In this document: positions 42,878 to 49,892 of the stretch, piece after piece
How positions within the stretch are numbered: the stretch's first letter is position 1
Layout of the letters: each line of letters begins with the position of its first letter
DNA from: Clostridia bacterium
GTDB taxonomy: Bacteria > Bacillota > Clostridia > Oscillospirales > Acutalibacteraceae
Length of the DNA stretch: 64,000 bases
Direction of reading: 5' to 3'
NCBI GenBank assembly: GCA_017461625.1
Contig: JAFTXJ010000004.1
Coordinates: 1-64,000 of the forward strand
The notes under the pieces: model-generated
Seen by the model: only the letters and a program-made list of their open reading frames with translations
Told to the model about the DNA's origin: nothing
Databases searched by the model: none
Translations under genes and position numbers: made by a program

Positions 42878-42902
42878 TGCACATTTAATTGGAAAATGTG
42901 CA
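42878..42902. promoter_or_regulatory. Inverted repeat upstream of the glpK promoter
   Basis: TGCACATTT (42878-42886) and AAATGTGCA (42894-42902), perfect 9-bp arms with 7-base gap, 21 bp upstream of the -35 box. It may be a binding site for an activator or CRP/FNR-like regulator; it is separate from the neighbouring terminator. Confidence 0.5.
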
Positions 42903-42903
42903 A

Positions 42904-42937
42904 CAACAAAAAAACAGACCGCTTACGCAGTCTGTTT
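42904..42937 (-). terminator. Terminator of the multi-pass membrane protein gene
   Basis: AACAGACCGC (42913-42922) and GCAGTCTGTT (42927-42936) form a 10-bp stem with one G-U pair and a 4-nt loop; seven Ts follow on the minus strand. It overlaps the stop codon end of the gene ending at 42923. Confidence 0.75.
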
Positions 42938-43660
42938 GATTTCATTTGCAAAAAGGGTACAACTCTGTCGGTAATACGGCCATACATAGAGAGTTGGCAA
43001 AATTCCTGCGCACAGTAAAAACCATGGGGTAAAGCTGAGCTTAAAAAGTGCTGTTTTTTTCAGCCTTCCGTTCATCATTTCACAGCTTTGGCGAATCGCC
43101 TGATTTATTTTGAGTTTGGGGTCAGACACAAAAATATGTTGAGCCAAAAAATATCGCTGTACAATCACAAAACGAAACATCAGACCGACAACCGTCATAG
43201 TTACTCCCCCTGCGATTCCACAAAGAAAAAGATTAAACTCCAGCCCCGAATCATAAGCAAGAAAAGCAAAGCTGAAAAGAGTCAACATCCCCGGTAAAAT
43301 CAGTATTAATGTCCATAAAAGTTTTCTTACAAAAAGTGAAAAGTAAAACCCCATTGACCTTAAAACTCTCTTTGGTAAAAACCAATATATAAATCTTTCT
43401 GTACGATTTTTTCTTTCATAAAACCTGAACCACGCACCGCTTCCCGACCTGAAAGCACAACGTGCAAACGCAAAAGCTAAAAGTGATAGTAAAATCACTG
43501 ATATATTGATTACAGGGCTTGCAATAAAATAATTTGCAGCCACGGGTAAAGCAGTAAAAAAAATCAATATGCATAAAGATAAAAACATAATCAGACACGA
43601 CTTTTTTATGTTTCCGTTTATGATTCCTTTTGTGAGAATTTTTATCTGTGAACTTTTCAT
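42923..43660 (-). CDS. Multi-pass membrane protein, DUF975-like
   Basis: A 245-residue membrane protein with about five to six hydrophobic segments and a short C-terminal pattern TALFKLSFTPWFLLCAG followed by PTLYVWPYYRQSCTLFANEI, which resembles the DUF975 family of clostridial membrane proteins. No catalytic motif is visible. It is followed leftward by a terminator, and has no gene directly coupled to it. Function unknown. Confidence 0.55.
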   Translation of the reverse strand: MKSSQIKILTKGIINGNIKKSCLIMFLSLCILIFFTALPVAANYFIASPVINISVILLSLLAFAFARCAFRSGSGAWFRFYERKNRTERFIYWFLPKRVLRSMGFYFSLFVRKLLWTLILILPGMLTLFSFAFLAYDSGLEFNLFLCGIAGGVTMTVVGLMFRFVIVQRYFLAQHIFVSDPKLKINQAIRQSCEMMNGRLKKTALFKLSFTPWFLLCAGILPTLYVWPYYRQSCTLFANEIKQTA

Positions 43661-43702
43661 AAAATCACCGTCCTGATGTAAGGATTGGCAATTTTTGCTG
43701 TT

Positions 43703-44200
43703 TTATTCAACAAGCTGTTCACCTTGTTCAGGAAAATCAAAAGTTCTCATAAACCCATCTTGCTCAAGGCTGCTTACATCTCCACCAATCACAGCCCCCT
43801 CATACACAAGAATGTTAGCCTGAATATAGTCACTGTTTTCACCGTAACCGGGATAATTTTTGATTGTGTATGTCCATTTTTTGGCTGTTTTGCCTGCATA
43901 TTTGGTTAAATCAAAATTCTGCGAAAGCTGAAGCTGGTTATATCTTTCATAAACCTCGTTAAATTCGGTGGGAATAATCACCTCTTCCACCGCTACAGGG
44001 TCTTCTTTAACTGCCCAACCAAACTGAGAAAGAAACGCAAGACGTTCTTGCTCATTTGATGCTTTGAGGCTGATTGCACCATCATTCGCTACGGGTGAAT
44101 CACCGCTTATTGAAACAAAAGCAACAATCAAAATAACAACAATGGCAACAAGAATCAACAAAAGCTTTTTTCTGTTGGCTCTGAGTGAAAAAACAAACAT
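43703..44200 (-). CDS. DUF4830-domain membrane-anchored protein
   Basis: A 165-residue protein with a basic start (SLRANRKK), a transmembrane helix (about 13-31), and an extracytoplasmic domain of the DUF4830 type. The typical RLAFLSQFGWAV block is followed by IIPTEFNEVYERYNQLQ and a QNFDLTKYAGK segment. Start ATG 44200 is supported by GGAGGCG; an in-frame extension upstream runs into the phosphoesterase end and is unlikely. Its role is unknown. Confidence 0.75.
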   Translation of the reverse strand: MFVFSLRANRKKLLLILVAIVVILIVAFVSISGDSPVANDGAISLKASNEQERLAFLSQFGWAVKEDPVAVEEVIIPTEFNEVYERYNQLQLSQNFDLTKYAGKTAKKWTYTIKNYPGYGENSDYIQANILVYEGAVIGGDVSSLEQDGFMRTFDFPEQGEQLVE

Positions 44201-44272
44201 AAAAACGCCTCCAAAGAGATGCAATATAATAAACTCTATGCATCGCTTCGGAGGAATATTCTTAAAAAACAA

Positions 44273-44728
44273 TCAATATCTTACCTTCATTAAAACAGGC
44301 ATTATTCCAGACTTTGTTATGTCCACTACGGCATAATTGCCGTCACGCACACTGCCGGGGTTCACATACCACACACCGTCAATATATTCAGTAACAGGAT
44401 TGTGAGTATGACCATATAATGCAATGTGGGCACCGTAATCTTTTGCAACATCAATCAGTCTTGTTATTCCGTGCTTCACAAATTCAGCATAACCATGGGT
44501 TGAATAAATTACTTTGCCGTCAATTTTGTCAACAGAAAAAGCAGGTAATTCACTGCCCCAATCGCAATTCCCTCTCACTCGCACTGCTGGAATATTTATG
44601 CCTGCATATTCAAGGTCGTGTTCACCGTCGCCGAGATAAAATAAAATTTCGGCAGTCGGCTGCTGCTCAACAGCTTTTCTCAATTTAAGTGCATCACCGT
44701 GAGAATCAGAAATCACCAATATCCGCAT
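44273..44728 (-). CDS. YfcE/MJ0936-type metallophosphoesterase
   Basis: A 151-residue phosphodiesterase-like protein with the full metal-binding series: ISDSHGD, YLGDGEHD, VRGNCDWG, STHG and YGHTHNP. The family hydrolyses small phosphodiesters and binds two metal ions; the cellular substrate of this member is unknown. It is the first gene of a leftward pair with the DUF4830 gene. Genes on the other strand start 60 bases away, so this is a divergent control region. Confidence 0.85.
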   Translation of the reverse strand: MRILVISDSHGDALKLRKAVEQQPTAEILFYLGDGEHDLEYAGINIPAVRVRGNCDWGSELPAFSVDKIDGKVIYSTHGYAEFVKHGITRLIDVAKDYGAHIALYGHTHNPVTEYIDGVWYVNPGSVRDGNYAVVDITKSGIMPVLMKVRY

Positions 44729-44787
44729 TCATACACCAATCCTTTTTATAATATAAATTATTATAACACCCGGGAGGTGAATTGTAA

Positions 44788-44997
44788 ATGGACAAAAATA
44801 CAGATAAAATAATTGACATTCTCGGTGCGAAATCACCTGATGATCAAAAGAAAATTGCAATGAATATGCTCGGCTCCATGAATCCTGACCAAAGCAATAA
44901 AATCAAAGAAATTATGGCTGACAAAGAAAAAATACAGTCAATCTTATCTTCCCCGCAGGCTCAGCAACTCATAAACAAACTGAAAGGCAAACAGTAA
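44788..44997 (+). CDS. Small conserved-looking protein (trio, first)
   Basis: A 69-residue charged, helical protein without cysteines, with the segment GAKSPDDQKKIAMNMLGSMNPDQ and ending INKLKGKQ. It has GGGAGGTGAATTG upstream of ATG 44788. Its stop overlaps the start of the next small gene by one base (TAATG). No family is recognised; the pattern of SPDDQKKI and PDQ resembles short clostridial helical proteins of unknown function, perhaps sporulation-linked. Confidence 0.55.
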   Translation: MDKNTDKIIDILGAKSPDDQKKIAMNMLGSMNPDQSNKIKEIMADKEKIQSILSSPQAQQLINKLKGKQ

Positions 44998-45344
44998 TGG
45001 ACAGCTTAAACGATATTCTTTCCTCCCTTTCGCCGGAAGACATAAACTCTCTCAAGAGTATAGCAGACTCTGTTTTTTCGTCTGACGAAAAGCAGAAGTC
45101 TTCACCTGTGTCTGACATCTTCGGCGGAATTTCACCTGAAATGCTGATAAAAATTTCAAACATAATGGGGGCAATGAATTCTGACGGAAACGAGCGTTGC
45201 CGACTGATTGAAGCACTTAAGCCAAATCTGAGCCAAAGGCGTCAAAAAAAAGCCGACGAAGCTATGCAGATGCTTAAAATCCTTGACATTTTGCCTATGC
45301 TGAACCTACTTAACCCAAACGGTGATAACAATGATAAACGCTGA
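44997..45344 (+). CDS. Small helical protein (trio, second)
   Basis: A 115-residue helical protein beginning MDSLNDILSSLSPEDIN, with a basic C-terminal part (LSQRRQKKADEAMQM) followed by a Leu-rich end. It repeats the SLSPEDI style of its upstream partner, and both share short helix-forming, Asp/Met-rich composition. It starts on the stop of the first gene and overlaps the start of the third by 14 bases. No motif identifies its role. Confidence 0.5.
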   Translation: MDSLNDILSSLSPEDINSLKSIADSVFSSDEKQKSSPVSDIFGGISPEMLIKISNIMGAMNSDGNERCRLIEALKPNLSQRRQKKADEAMQMLKILDILPMLNLLNPNGDNNDKR

Positions 45345-45504
45345 AATATCATATAATCAAAATCCGCTTAGCAATATATTATCATCAATCAACTCAATTT
45401 TTAAAGACAGCGATATGATTCTGATTCTTGCAATGGTGATTTTGCTCTCGCAAGACGGAGCAGATAAAATGCTTATATTAGCACTGCTATATATTCTCAG
45501 CTGA
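45331..45504 (+). CDS. Tiny hydrophobic protein (trio, third)
   Basis: A 57-residue peptide with a soluble N-terminus (NAEISYNQNPLSNILSS) and a C-terminal membrane-like stretch DMILILAMVILL...DKMLILALLYILS. It starts at ATG 45331 inside the end of the second gene, which fits translational coupling. It could anchor the two soluble partners at the membrane. A GTG at 45322 in the same frame is an alternative start. Confidence 0.45.
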   Translation: MINAEISYNQNPLSNILSSINSIFKDSDMILILAMVILLSQDGADKMLILALLYILS

Positions 45505-45558
45505 CCTCTTGACAGATAGTTTATAATAATAACAGACTATTTTTCAGGAGGTTTCAGT

Positions 45559-45810
45559 ATGTCATATACTTATAAAACACAAGGCACATGCTCATCAACT
45601 ATTGAATTTGAGCTTGACGGCAACATAGTTAAAAACGTTAAATTTTCAGGCGGCTGTAACGGCAACCTTAAAGGAATTTCTTCCTTAGTTGAAGGCATGA
45701 CTGTTGAAGATGTGCAGGCTAAGCTTTCGGGTATCACCTGCGGATTTAAAAGAACATCCTGCCCTGACCAGCTGGCAAAAGCAGTTACAAAAGCATATAA
45801 TGAACAGTAA
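45559..45810 (+). CDS. TIGR03905-family TSCPD domain protein
   Basis: An 83-residue protein with the whole family pattern: YKTQGTCSSTIEFELD, the SGGCNGNLKGIS motif, and the C-terminal CGFKRTSCPDQLAKAV that names the TSCPD family. Three to four conserved cysteines suggest metal or radical-enzyme-related function; the domain is also found at the end of some ribonucleotide reductases. GGAGG lies upstream. A terminator follows. Confidence 0.85.
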   Translation: MSYTYKTQGTCSSTIEFELDGNIVKNVKFSGGCNGNLKGISSLVEGMTVEDVQAKLSGITCGFKRTSCPDQLAKAVTKAYNEQ

Positions 45811-45840
45811 GAGAGGCTACGGCTTCTCTTTTGTTTTTTT
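45809..45840 (+). terminator. Terminator after TSCPD gene
   Basis: AAGAGAGGC (45809-45817) pairs with GCTTCTCTT (45822-45830) with one G-U pair, followed by TTGTTTTTTT. Confidence 0.75.
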
Positions 45841-45893
45841 TGCAACTTTTTTGTATATTTAGCGGAATTATCAGTGAAAGGAGGAATGATTAT

Positions 45894-46406
45894 ATGATTA
45901 TTCAATCGTTGCGTACGGACGATTGCTTTGAAGAAACTGTAGAAAAATATTCAAATTTAATATATCGCATAGCCTATATGAATGTGAGAATCAAATCAGA
46001 TGCAGATGATGTTTTTCAAGAAGTCTGGTGCAGATATTATCAAAAGAACATAAACTTTGAAAGCGAAGAGCATAGGCGAAATTGGTTAATAAACGTAACT
46101 TTGAAATGCTGCAAAAAAATCTATTCTTCTTCGTGGTATAAGAAAACCGTTTTCTTTGACGATTTTCCTTGCTTAAAAGAAGAGCTATCTGAAAAAGATT
46201 ATGACGTGTATTATGCAGTAATGAATTTACCTGCAAAATATCGTATACCCATTTACTTATTTTATTATGAAAATTTCTCTGTTGAAGAAATTAGCCAAAC
46301 AACAAACATCAATCCCTCCACCGTTCGCAGTCAGCTTAAACGAGGAAGAGAAAAACTGAAACACTCATTAAAAGGAGCTGAATTAAATGAATCAAAAAAG
46401 TTTTGA
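45894..46406 (+). CDS. ECF-type RNA polymerase sigma factor
   Basis: A 170-residue sigma-70 factor of the ECF group. Region 2 is visible as YRIAYMNVRIKSDADDVFQEVWCRYY, the typical ADDVFQE block (about residues 26-50), and region 4 as a helix-turn-helix around YENFSVEEISQTTNINPSTVRSQLKRGREKL. The start ATG 45894 has AAAGGAGG upstream. Its end overlaps the next membrane gene by 20 bases, the usual sigma/anti-sigma layout. Confidence 0.9.
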   Translation: MIIQSLRTDDCFEETVEKYSNLIYRIAYMNVRIKSDADDVFQEVWCRYYQKNINFESEEHRRNWLINVTLKCCKKIYSSSWYKKTVFFDDFPCLKEELSEKDYDVYYAVMNLPAKYRIPIYLFYYENFSVEEISQTTNINPSTVRSQLKRGREKLKHSLKGAELNESKKF

Positions 46407-47295
46407 TATAATCAAAACTCACATCAAACCCGATGAAGAACTGATAAAAAAAACAAAAGAAAACGCAATCAATTACCCCAAGTCCGAAAGTAAGTCGCAA
46501 ATCATAAAAATATGCATTGCCGCTTGTCTTGTTCTTTCAATAGGTCTTTCAGCGGTTTTGACATATGGTGAATATTTTGCAGACGACCCTAAACCGACTA
46601 AACCTATTGAAACCTTGAACAATCAAGAAAACAAACAACTGTTTTACAGCGAGCTGTCATCACCTTCACAAATTGATAAAAATCTTATCAACTTCAAGTC
46701 CGATTTTCAAACAGCCGACATTGCTTCATTTAATGAAGCTTCTCTGCGTGACAATTGCGTTTCAATTGTTGAGGGAGAAATAATCAGCATAACGCCAAAG
46801 GAATACGTAATTGTTTCGGAATACGAAAAATTCGGTAACAATACCATAACCGAAAAAGTACACACGCTTATATACAAATTACGTGTAACCAATACCCGAT
46901 ACGGAAACATTCCCGGAGGCAAGACAATTCTGATAGAAGACAGGGCATTTTTTATAGATGAATTTTTTTCGCTGAAGGTCGGTCACAGATATATACTTCC
47001 TCTGTGTTATGATGACGGCGAGATTACGGAACCGACAGGAAACATCATCAGTGGAAACACAAAAAGAGAAAGTCCCTACAGCACAATATATCCGTTTCAC
47101 CCACAAATCGAAGCAGTTGAGGGCGGTTACTTGTTTACGAACGATTGGAAATCTCTGAACGTCAGTGAAGCACAAAAAATAGTTATGGATATTGAACTGA
47201 ATGAAAGAGGCAAATACTATGAAGATAAAATGTTGTTTCTTTCAAAATCAGCGTTTGAAAAAAACTTCAAAAAAATAACAGACGAGTTGCAATAG
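46387..47295 (+). CDS. Membrane partner of the ECF sigma factor (putative anti-sigma)
   Basis: A 302-residue protein with a cytoplasmic N-terminus of about 33 residues, a transmembrane helix at about 34-58, and a large extracytoplasmic domain of about 240 residues. Being coupled with the sigma gene (start AAAGGAG, 20-base overlap), it is the likely anti-sigma factor. A zinc-binding HxxxCxxC anti-sigma motif is absent, so the mode of inhibition would be different. Nothing else identifies its function. Confidence 0.6.
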   Translation: MNQKSFDIIKTHIKPDEELIKKTKENAINYPKSESKSQIIKICIAACLVLSIGLSAVLTYGEYFADDPKPTKPIETLNNQENKQLFYSELSSPSQIDKNLINFKSDFQTADIASFNEASLRDNCVSIVEGEIISITPKEYVIVSEYEKFGNNTITEKVHTLIYKLRVTNTRYGNIPGGKTILIEDRAFFIDEFFSLKVGHRYILPLCYDDGEITEPTGNIISGNTKRESPYSTIYPFHPQIEAVEGGYLFTNDWKSLNVSEAQKIVMDIELNERGKYYEDKMLFLSKSAFEKNFKKITDELQ

Positions 47296-47305
47296 ATATA
47301 TGCAA

Positions 47306-47341
47306 AAACGGTACAGCAAACAAAGCTGTACCGTTTAACTT
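47306..47341. terminator. Bidirectional terminator between sigma unit and LCP unit
   Basis: AAACGGTACAGC (47306-47317) and GCTGTACCGTTT (47325-47336) form a 12-bp stem with 7-nt loop; T/A-runs flank it. The leftward LCP gene ends at 47342. Confidence 0.85.
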
Positions 47342-48739
47342 TTAATATGTGCCGATTACGTTGTAATAAATTGAAAGAATTGTTTCATAAAATGCTGTTT
47401 CATCAATATGATATTCGGCATGCTTATCTTCACCCTCAACCATTTTACCGGGAGTTGATAAAGTATCAAATTTGCCGTTTGCCTTTGTTACAAAAGAAAC
47501 CGCAAGGTATGAAACATCATTCAAGCCAACGTTAGTAACACCGTATTTCATAGCCGTATTATAAAGATCGGTTATTGCTGAAACATCTGTTCCGATTTTT
47601 TCAACACCGGTTCTTGCAAAGGCTCTGATATATTGTTTCTGACGTTCCATACGGTAAAGGTTAGCGTCAACCCTCTCATGGTCACGGTAACGGACAAAAT
47701 CCATTGCCATATCGCCTTTGAGCTTTATGCTCTGCCCGGTTTTGAAATAACCAAAAGTTTCTTCGGGGGTTACTGTAACTCCGCCCACAGCATCATTAAG
47801 TGCTCCGATACCTTTGATATCAAGCGCTGCATAAGAACGGATGGGTATGCCGAACAACAGCTTCTGCAAACTTGCAACAACGTTTTCGCAGCTTGTCTTT
47901 CCTCCGTCACCGTAAGCGTAGGCAAGACAAATCTGAGTTTCTTCCACTCTGACGAAAGAACCTTTGGTGTCATAAATATCAACCTCTGCAACAGTGTCAC
48001 GCGGAATTGAAAGCAGCTTGGTTTTACCTGTTTCGGTATCAAAGGCAATAATTATAAGTGTATCTGCCTGGCCCTGATTACCGATAAGTTCATCGCTGTT
48101 TACTATACCTTTTTTATCAACACCCAAGCAGGCGATTGATGTAATATTTTCATTAAGGCGATAAATTTTACCGTTGTATCTTACGGTTTTACCGTCATCT
48201 TCAATTTCAGCTTCTTCAACAGCTTCAACGGTTGTATCTTCATAATCAAGAAGATTTTTCTTACCTGAATTTATCATAATAAACAAGGTAACAACAGCAA
48301 CCAACACAAGCAAAAGAAAAAACACAACTACACCGAGAATTATTTTACCCATTGATTTTTTCTTCTTCTTTTTCCCTGCGGATGGTGCTTTAGGGGTTCT
48401 TTTCATCGGCTGACTTTTAACAGGCGTTGAAATTTCATCATACTTTTCGCTCAGCTGTCTGATTTTCTCCTGGGCTCTTTCAGAATTCATCGACGAAGTG
48501 GGGCTGTCACTGTAATAATAATCACTATGACCCGAGCTGTGTGAAGAATGGCGATGAGAGTGGCTGCCCGAATGGTGATGACCCGATGAATGATGGTGAT
48601 GATGTGAACTTGAATGGTGGTGATGGGAAGAACTGTGATGATGGTGGTGTGAAGAACTGTGATGCGAACGATGCTCACCTGAACTGTGAGAATGGTGCTC
48701 GCTGTGTTTATCGTAATTTGAATTAGTTGGTGAGCTCAT
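47342..48739 (-). CDS. LCP-family (LytR-CpsA-Psr) protein with histidine-rich cytoplasmic tail
   Basis: A 465-residue membrane enzyme that attaches teichoic-acid-like or capsular polymers to peptidoglycan. The extracytoplasmic LCP domain has LLSIPRDT (catalytic Arg/Asp block), RVEETQICLAYAYGDGG and YRDHERVDANLYRMERQKQYIRA, all intact. A transmembrane helix spans about residues 131-156, preceded by KKKKKKS. The unusual part is residues 1-71, cytoplasmic, with 29 histidines in blocks of 3-5 separated by Ser/Gly. Such a His-rich tail can bind nickel, zinc or cobalt, but the role here is unknown. It overlaps the sortase gene by 17 bases. Confidence 0.85.
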   Translation of the reverse strand: MSSPTNSNYDKHSEHHSHSSGEHRSHHSSSHHHHHSSSHHHHSSSHHHHHSSGHHHSGSHSHRHSSHSSGHSDYYYSDSPTSSMNSERAQEKIRQLSEKYDEISTPVKSQPMKRTPKAPSAGKKKKKKSMGKIILGVVVFFLLLVLVAVVTLFIMINSGKKNLLDYEDTTVEAVEEAEIEDDGKTVRYNGKIYRLNENITSIACLGVDKKGIVNSDELIGNQGQADTLIIIAFDTETGKTKLLSIPRDTVAEVDIYDTKGSFVRVEETQICLAYAYGDGGKTSCENVVASLQKLLFGIPIRSYAALDIKGIGALNDAVGGVTVTPEETFGYFKTGQSIKLKGDMAMDFVRYRDHERVDANLYRMERQKQYIRAFARTGVEKIGTDVSAITDLYNTAMKYGVTNVGLNDVSYLAVSFVTKANGKFDTLSTPGKMVEGEDKHAEYHIDETAFYETILSIYYNVIGTY

Positions 48740-49511
48740 CTGAAATTAACACTCCGTTTACCAGGTATCTGTATGCCGGTTGATTGGCAAAGCAGGTACT
48801 CAGGGTTACAATTTTACTTTCCGCATCAAGAGTAATATCTTCTCTTGAGTTAAATAATTCGAACTTCGGGTTAAGAATACTGTATTGATAAGATATGATT
48901 TCGCTTTCTTGAGTAAAATCATAAACAGTAGTAATTCGCCTGTTATCATATTTAAGGGCTGATACGATTCTGTAAGTATATTTATGACCCGGAGTATAGA
49001 TATAGAAAAATTCGTTTTTATCAAAAAATTCTTTGTCTTCAAAATTATGAAGCATATAAAACATTGTATCATCACGCATATTGTGACCATAAACACAAGT
49101 TACGGGGTCAGAAAAATCTTTTGCGTTGCAGTCATTGGTAAAAATACAACCGGCAAGAAGATATTTGCCGTAAATTGAACGGCGCAGATAATAGTCATCC
49201 TGCTCATTTTGCAAAACAGGATAATCTATAACAGTACCCGGCACCTTAATCCAAGCATAAATATCACTGTTCACCTTTTTGAGTGATACAAAATCAATAG
49301 GGTTATCTGCAAGCTCAGGGGTTAAATCTTCCGGTTCAGCCTGAGAAACATATTGTTGTGAAAGTCCGTCGTAAATATTTTTTGCCATGTAGTTATTGTA
49401 CCAGTTCCACACAAGGTAAACTACACCTGAAGCACAAATAACAAACAAGATGATAACAAGAAAAATAATCAGAACTTTTTTCTTTTTTTCGCGTGAATCT
49501 TCGTAATTCAT
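48723..49511 (-). CDS. Class B sortase
   Basis: A 262-residue membrane-anchored transpeptidase. Transmembrane helix at about 13-35; the catalytic residues are H143 in VYGHNM, C240 in VTLSTC and R248 in YRYL, matching the class B layout. It cuts a C-terminal sorting motif and joins the protein to the peptidoglycan cross-bridge. Start ATG 49511 has AGAGGTGACAG. Immediately upstream lies a tiny protein with an SPGTG motif, a plausible substrate, and its stop overlaps the LCP gene start. Confidence 0.88.
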   Translation of the reverse strand: MNYEDSREKKKKVLIIFLVIILFVICASGVVYLVWNWYNNYMAKNIYDGLSQQYVSQAEPEDLTPELADNPIDFVSLKKVNSDIYAWIKVPGTVIDYPVLQNEQDDYYLRRSIYGKYLLAGCIFTNDCNAKDFSDPVTCVYGHNMRDDTMFYMLHNFEDKEFFDKNEFFYIYTPGHKYTYRIVSALKYDNRRITTVYDFTQESEIISYQYSILNPKFELFNSREDITLDAESKIVTLSTCFANQPAYRYLVNGVLISDELTN

Positions 49512-49535
49512 ACTGTCACCTCTATCAAAACAAAA

Positions 49536-49560
49536 AAGCCCCGTTTAAACAGAGCTTTTT
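49536..49560 (-). terminator. Attenuating terminator between the SPGTG gene and the sortase gene
   Basis: On the minus strand, AAGCTCTGTTT pairs with AAACGGGGCTT (49536-49557) with two G-U pairs, followed by a T-run. It may let the upstream small gene be expressed much more than the sortase. Confidence 0.7.
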
Positions 49561-49577
49561 CTTTGATTTAAACGCAA

Positions 49578-49799
49578 TTATTTAATCTTCTTAGAAAGAA
49601 CAATGCCTGCTGCTGAACAAGAAACAACAGCTGCAATAGCACCAACCTCTGCCATTACAGAATAACCTGTACCGGGAGAAACTGCTGAATCATCGCCGGG
49701 CTGAACAGGATTAGCTGAAGGGCTTTTTAAAGCACTTGCGCCTAATGAAGTTGCGCCGATAAGAAGAACTGCTGCAAGAGTTGCGAATAACTTTTTCAT
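49578..49799 (-). CDS. Tiny secreted protein with SPGTG sorting-like motif
   Basis: A 73-residue protein: Sec signal peptide (residues 1-23, likely cut after ASA), a 21-residue Pro/Ser/Asp-rich segment, the motif SPGTG at residues 41-45, a hydrophobic helix (47-67) and a terminal KKIK. That is the layout of a sortase substrate; the (S/P)PXTG form is known for class B sortase of Clostridioides difficile. If cut after Thr44, only about 21 residues would be linked to the wall. It precedes the sortase gene. Confidence 0.65.
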   Translation of the reverse strand: MKKLFATLAAVLLIGATSLGASALKSPSANPVQPGDDSAVSPGTGYSVMAEVGAIAAVVSCSAAGIVLSKKIK

Positions 49800-49823
49800 T
49801 TAAAACAATCTCCTTTCGTATGC

Positions 49824-49843
49824 CTACAAGGGCATCCTTGTAG
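49824..49843 (-). promoter_or_regulatory. 5' leader hairpin of the SPGTG gene
   Basis: CTACAAGG and CCTTGTAG form a perfect 8-bp stem with a 4-nt loop between promoter and start codon. It could stabilise the mRNA. Confidence 0.45.
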
Positions 49844-49847
49844 TGTT

Positions 49848-49875
49848 ATAATACCACAATATCAAAAAATGTCAA
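49848..49875 (-). promoter_or_regulatory. Promoter for the SPGTG gene
   Basis: On the minus strand, TTGACA (49875-49870) and TATTAT (49853-49848) have a 16-bp spacer; GAAAGGAG lies nearer the start. Confidence 0.65.
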
Positions 49876-49892
49876 CCTTTTGAAGCAAAAAA

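Noticed and set aside
45514-45545. TTGACA near TATAAT upstream of the TSCPD gene as a promoter
   Set aside because: The two boxes are only about nine bases apart, too close for sigma-A.
48541-48726. Complementary-strand frame through the His-rich repeat as a real gene
   Set aside because: It is the mirror of the repetitive CAC/CAT codons of the LCP gene and has no ribosome site.
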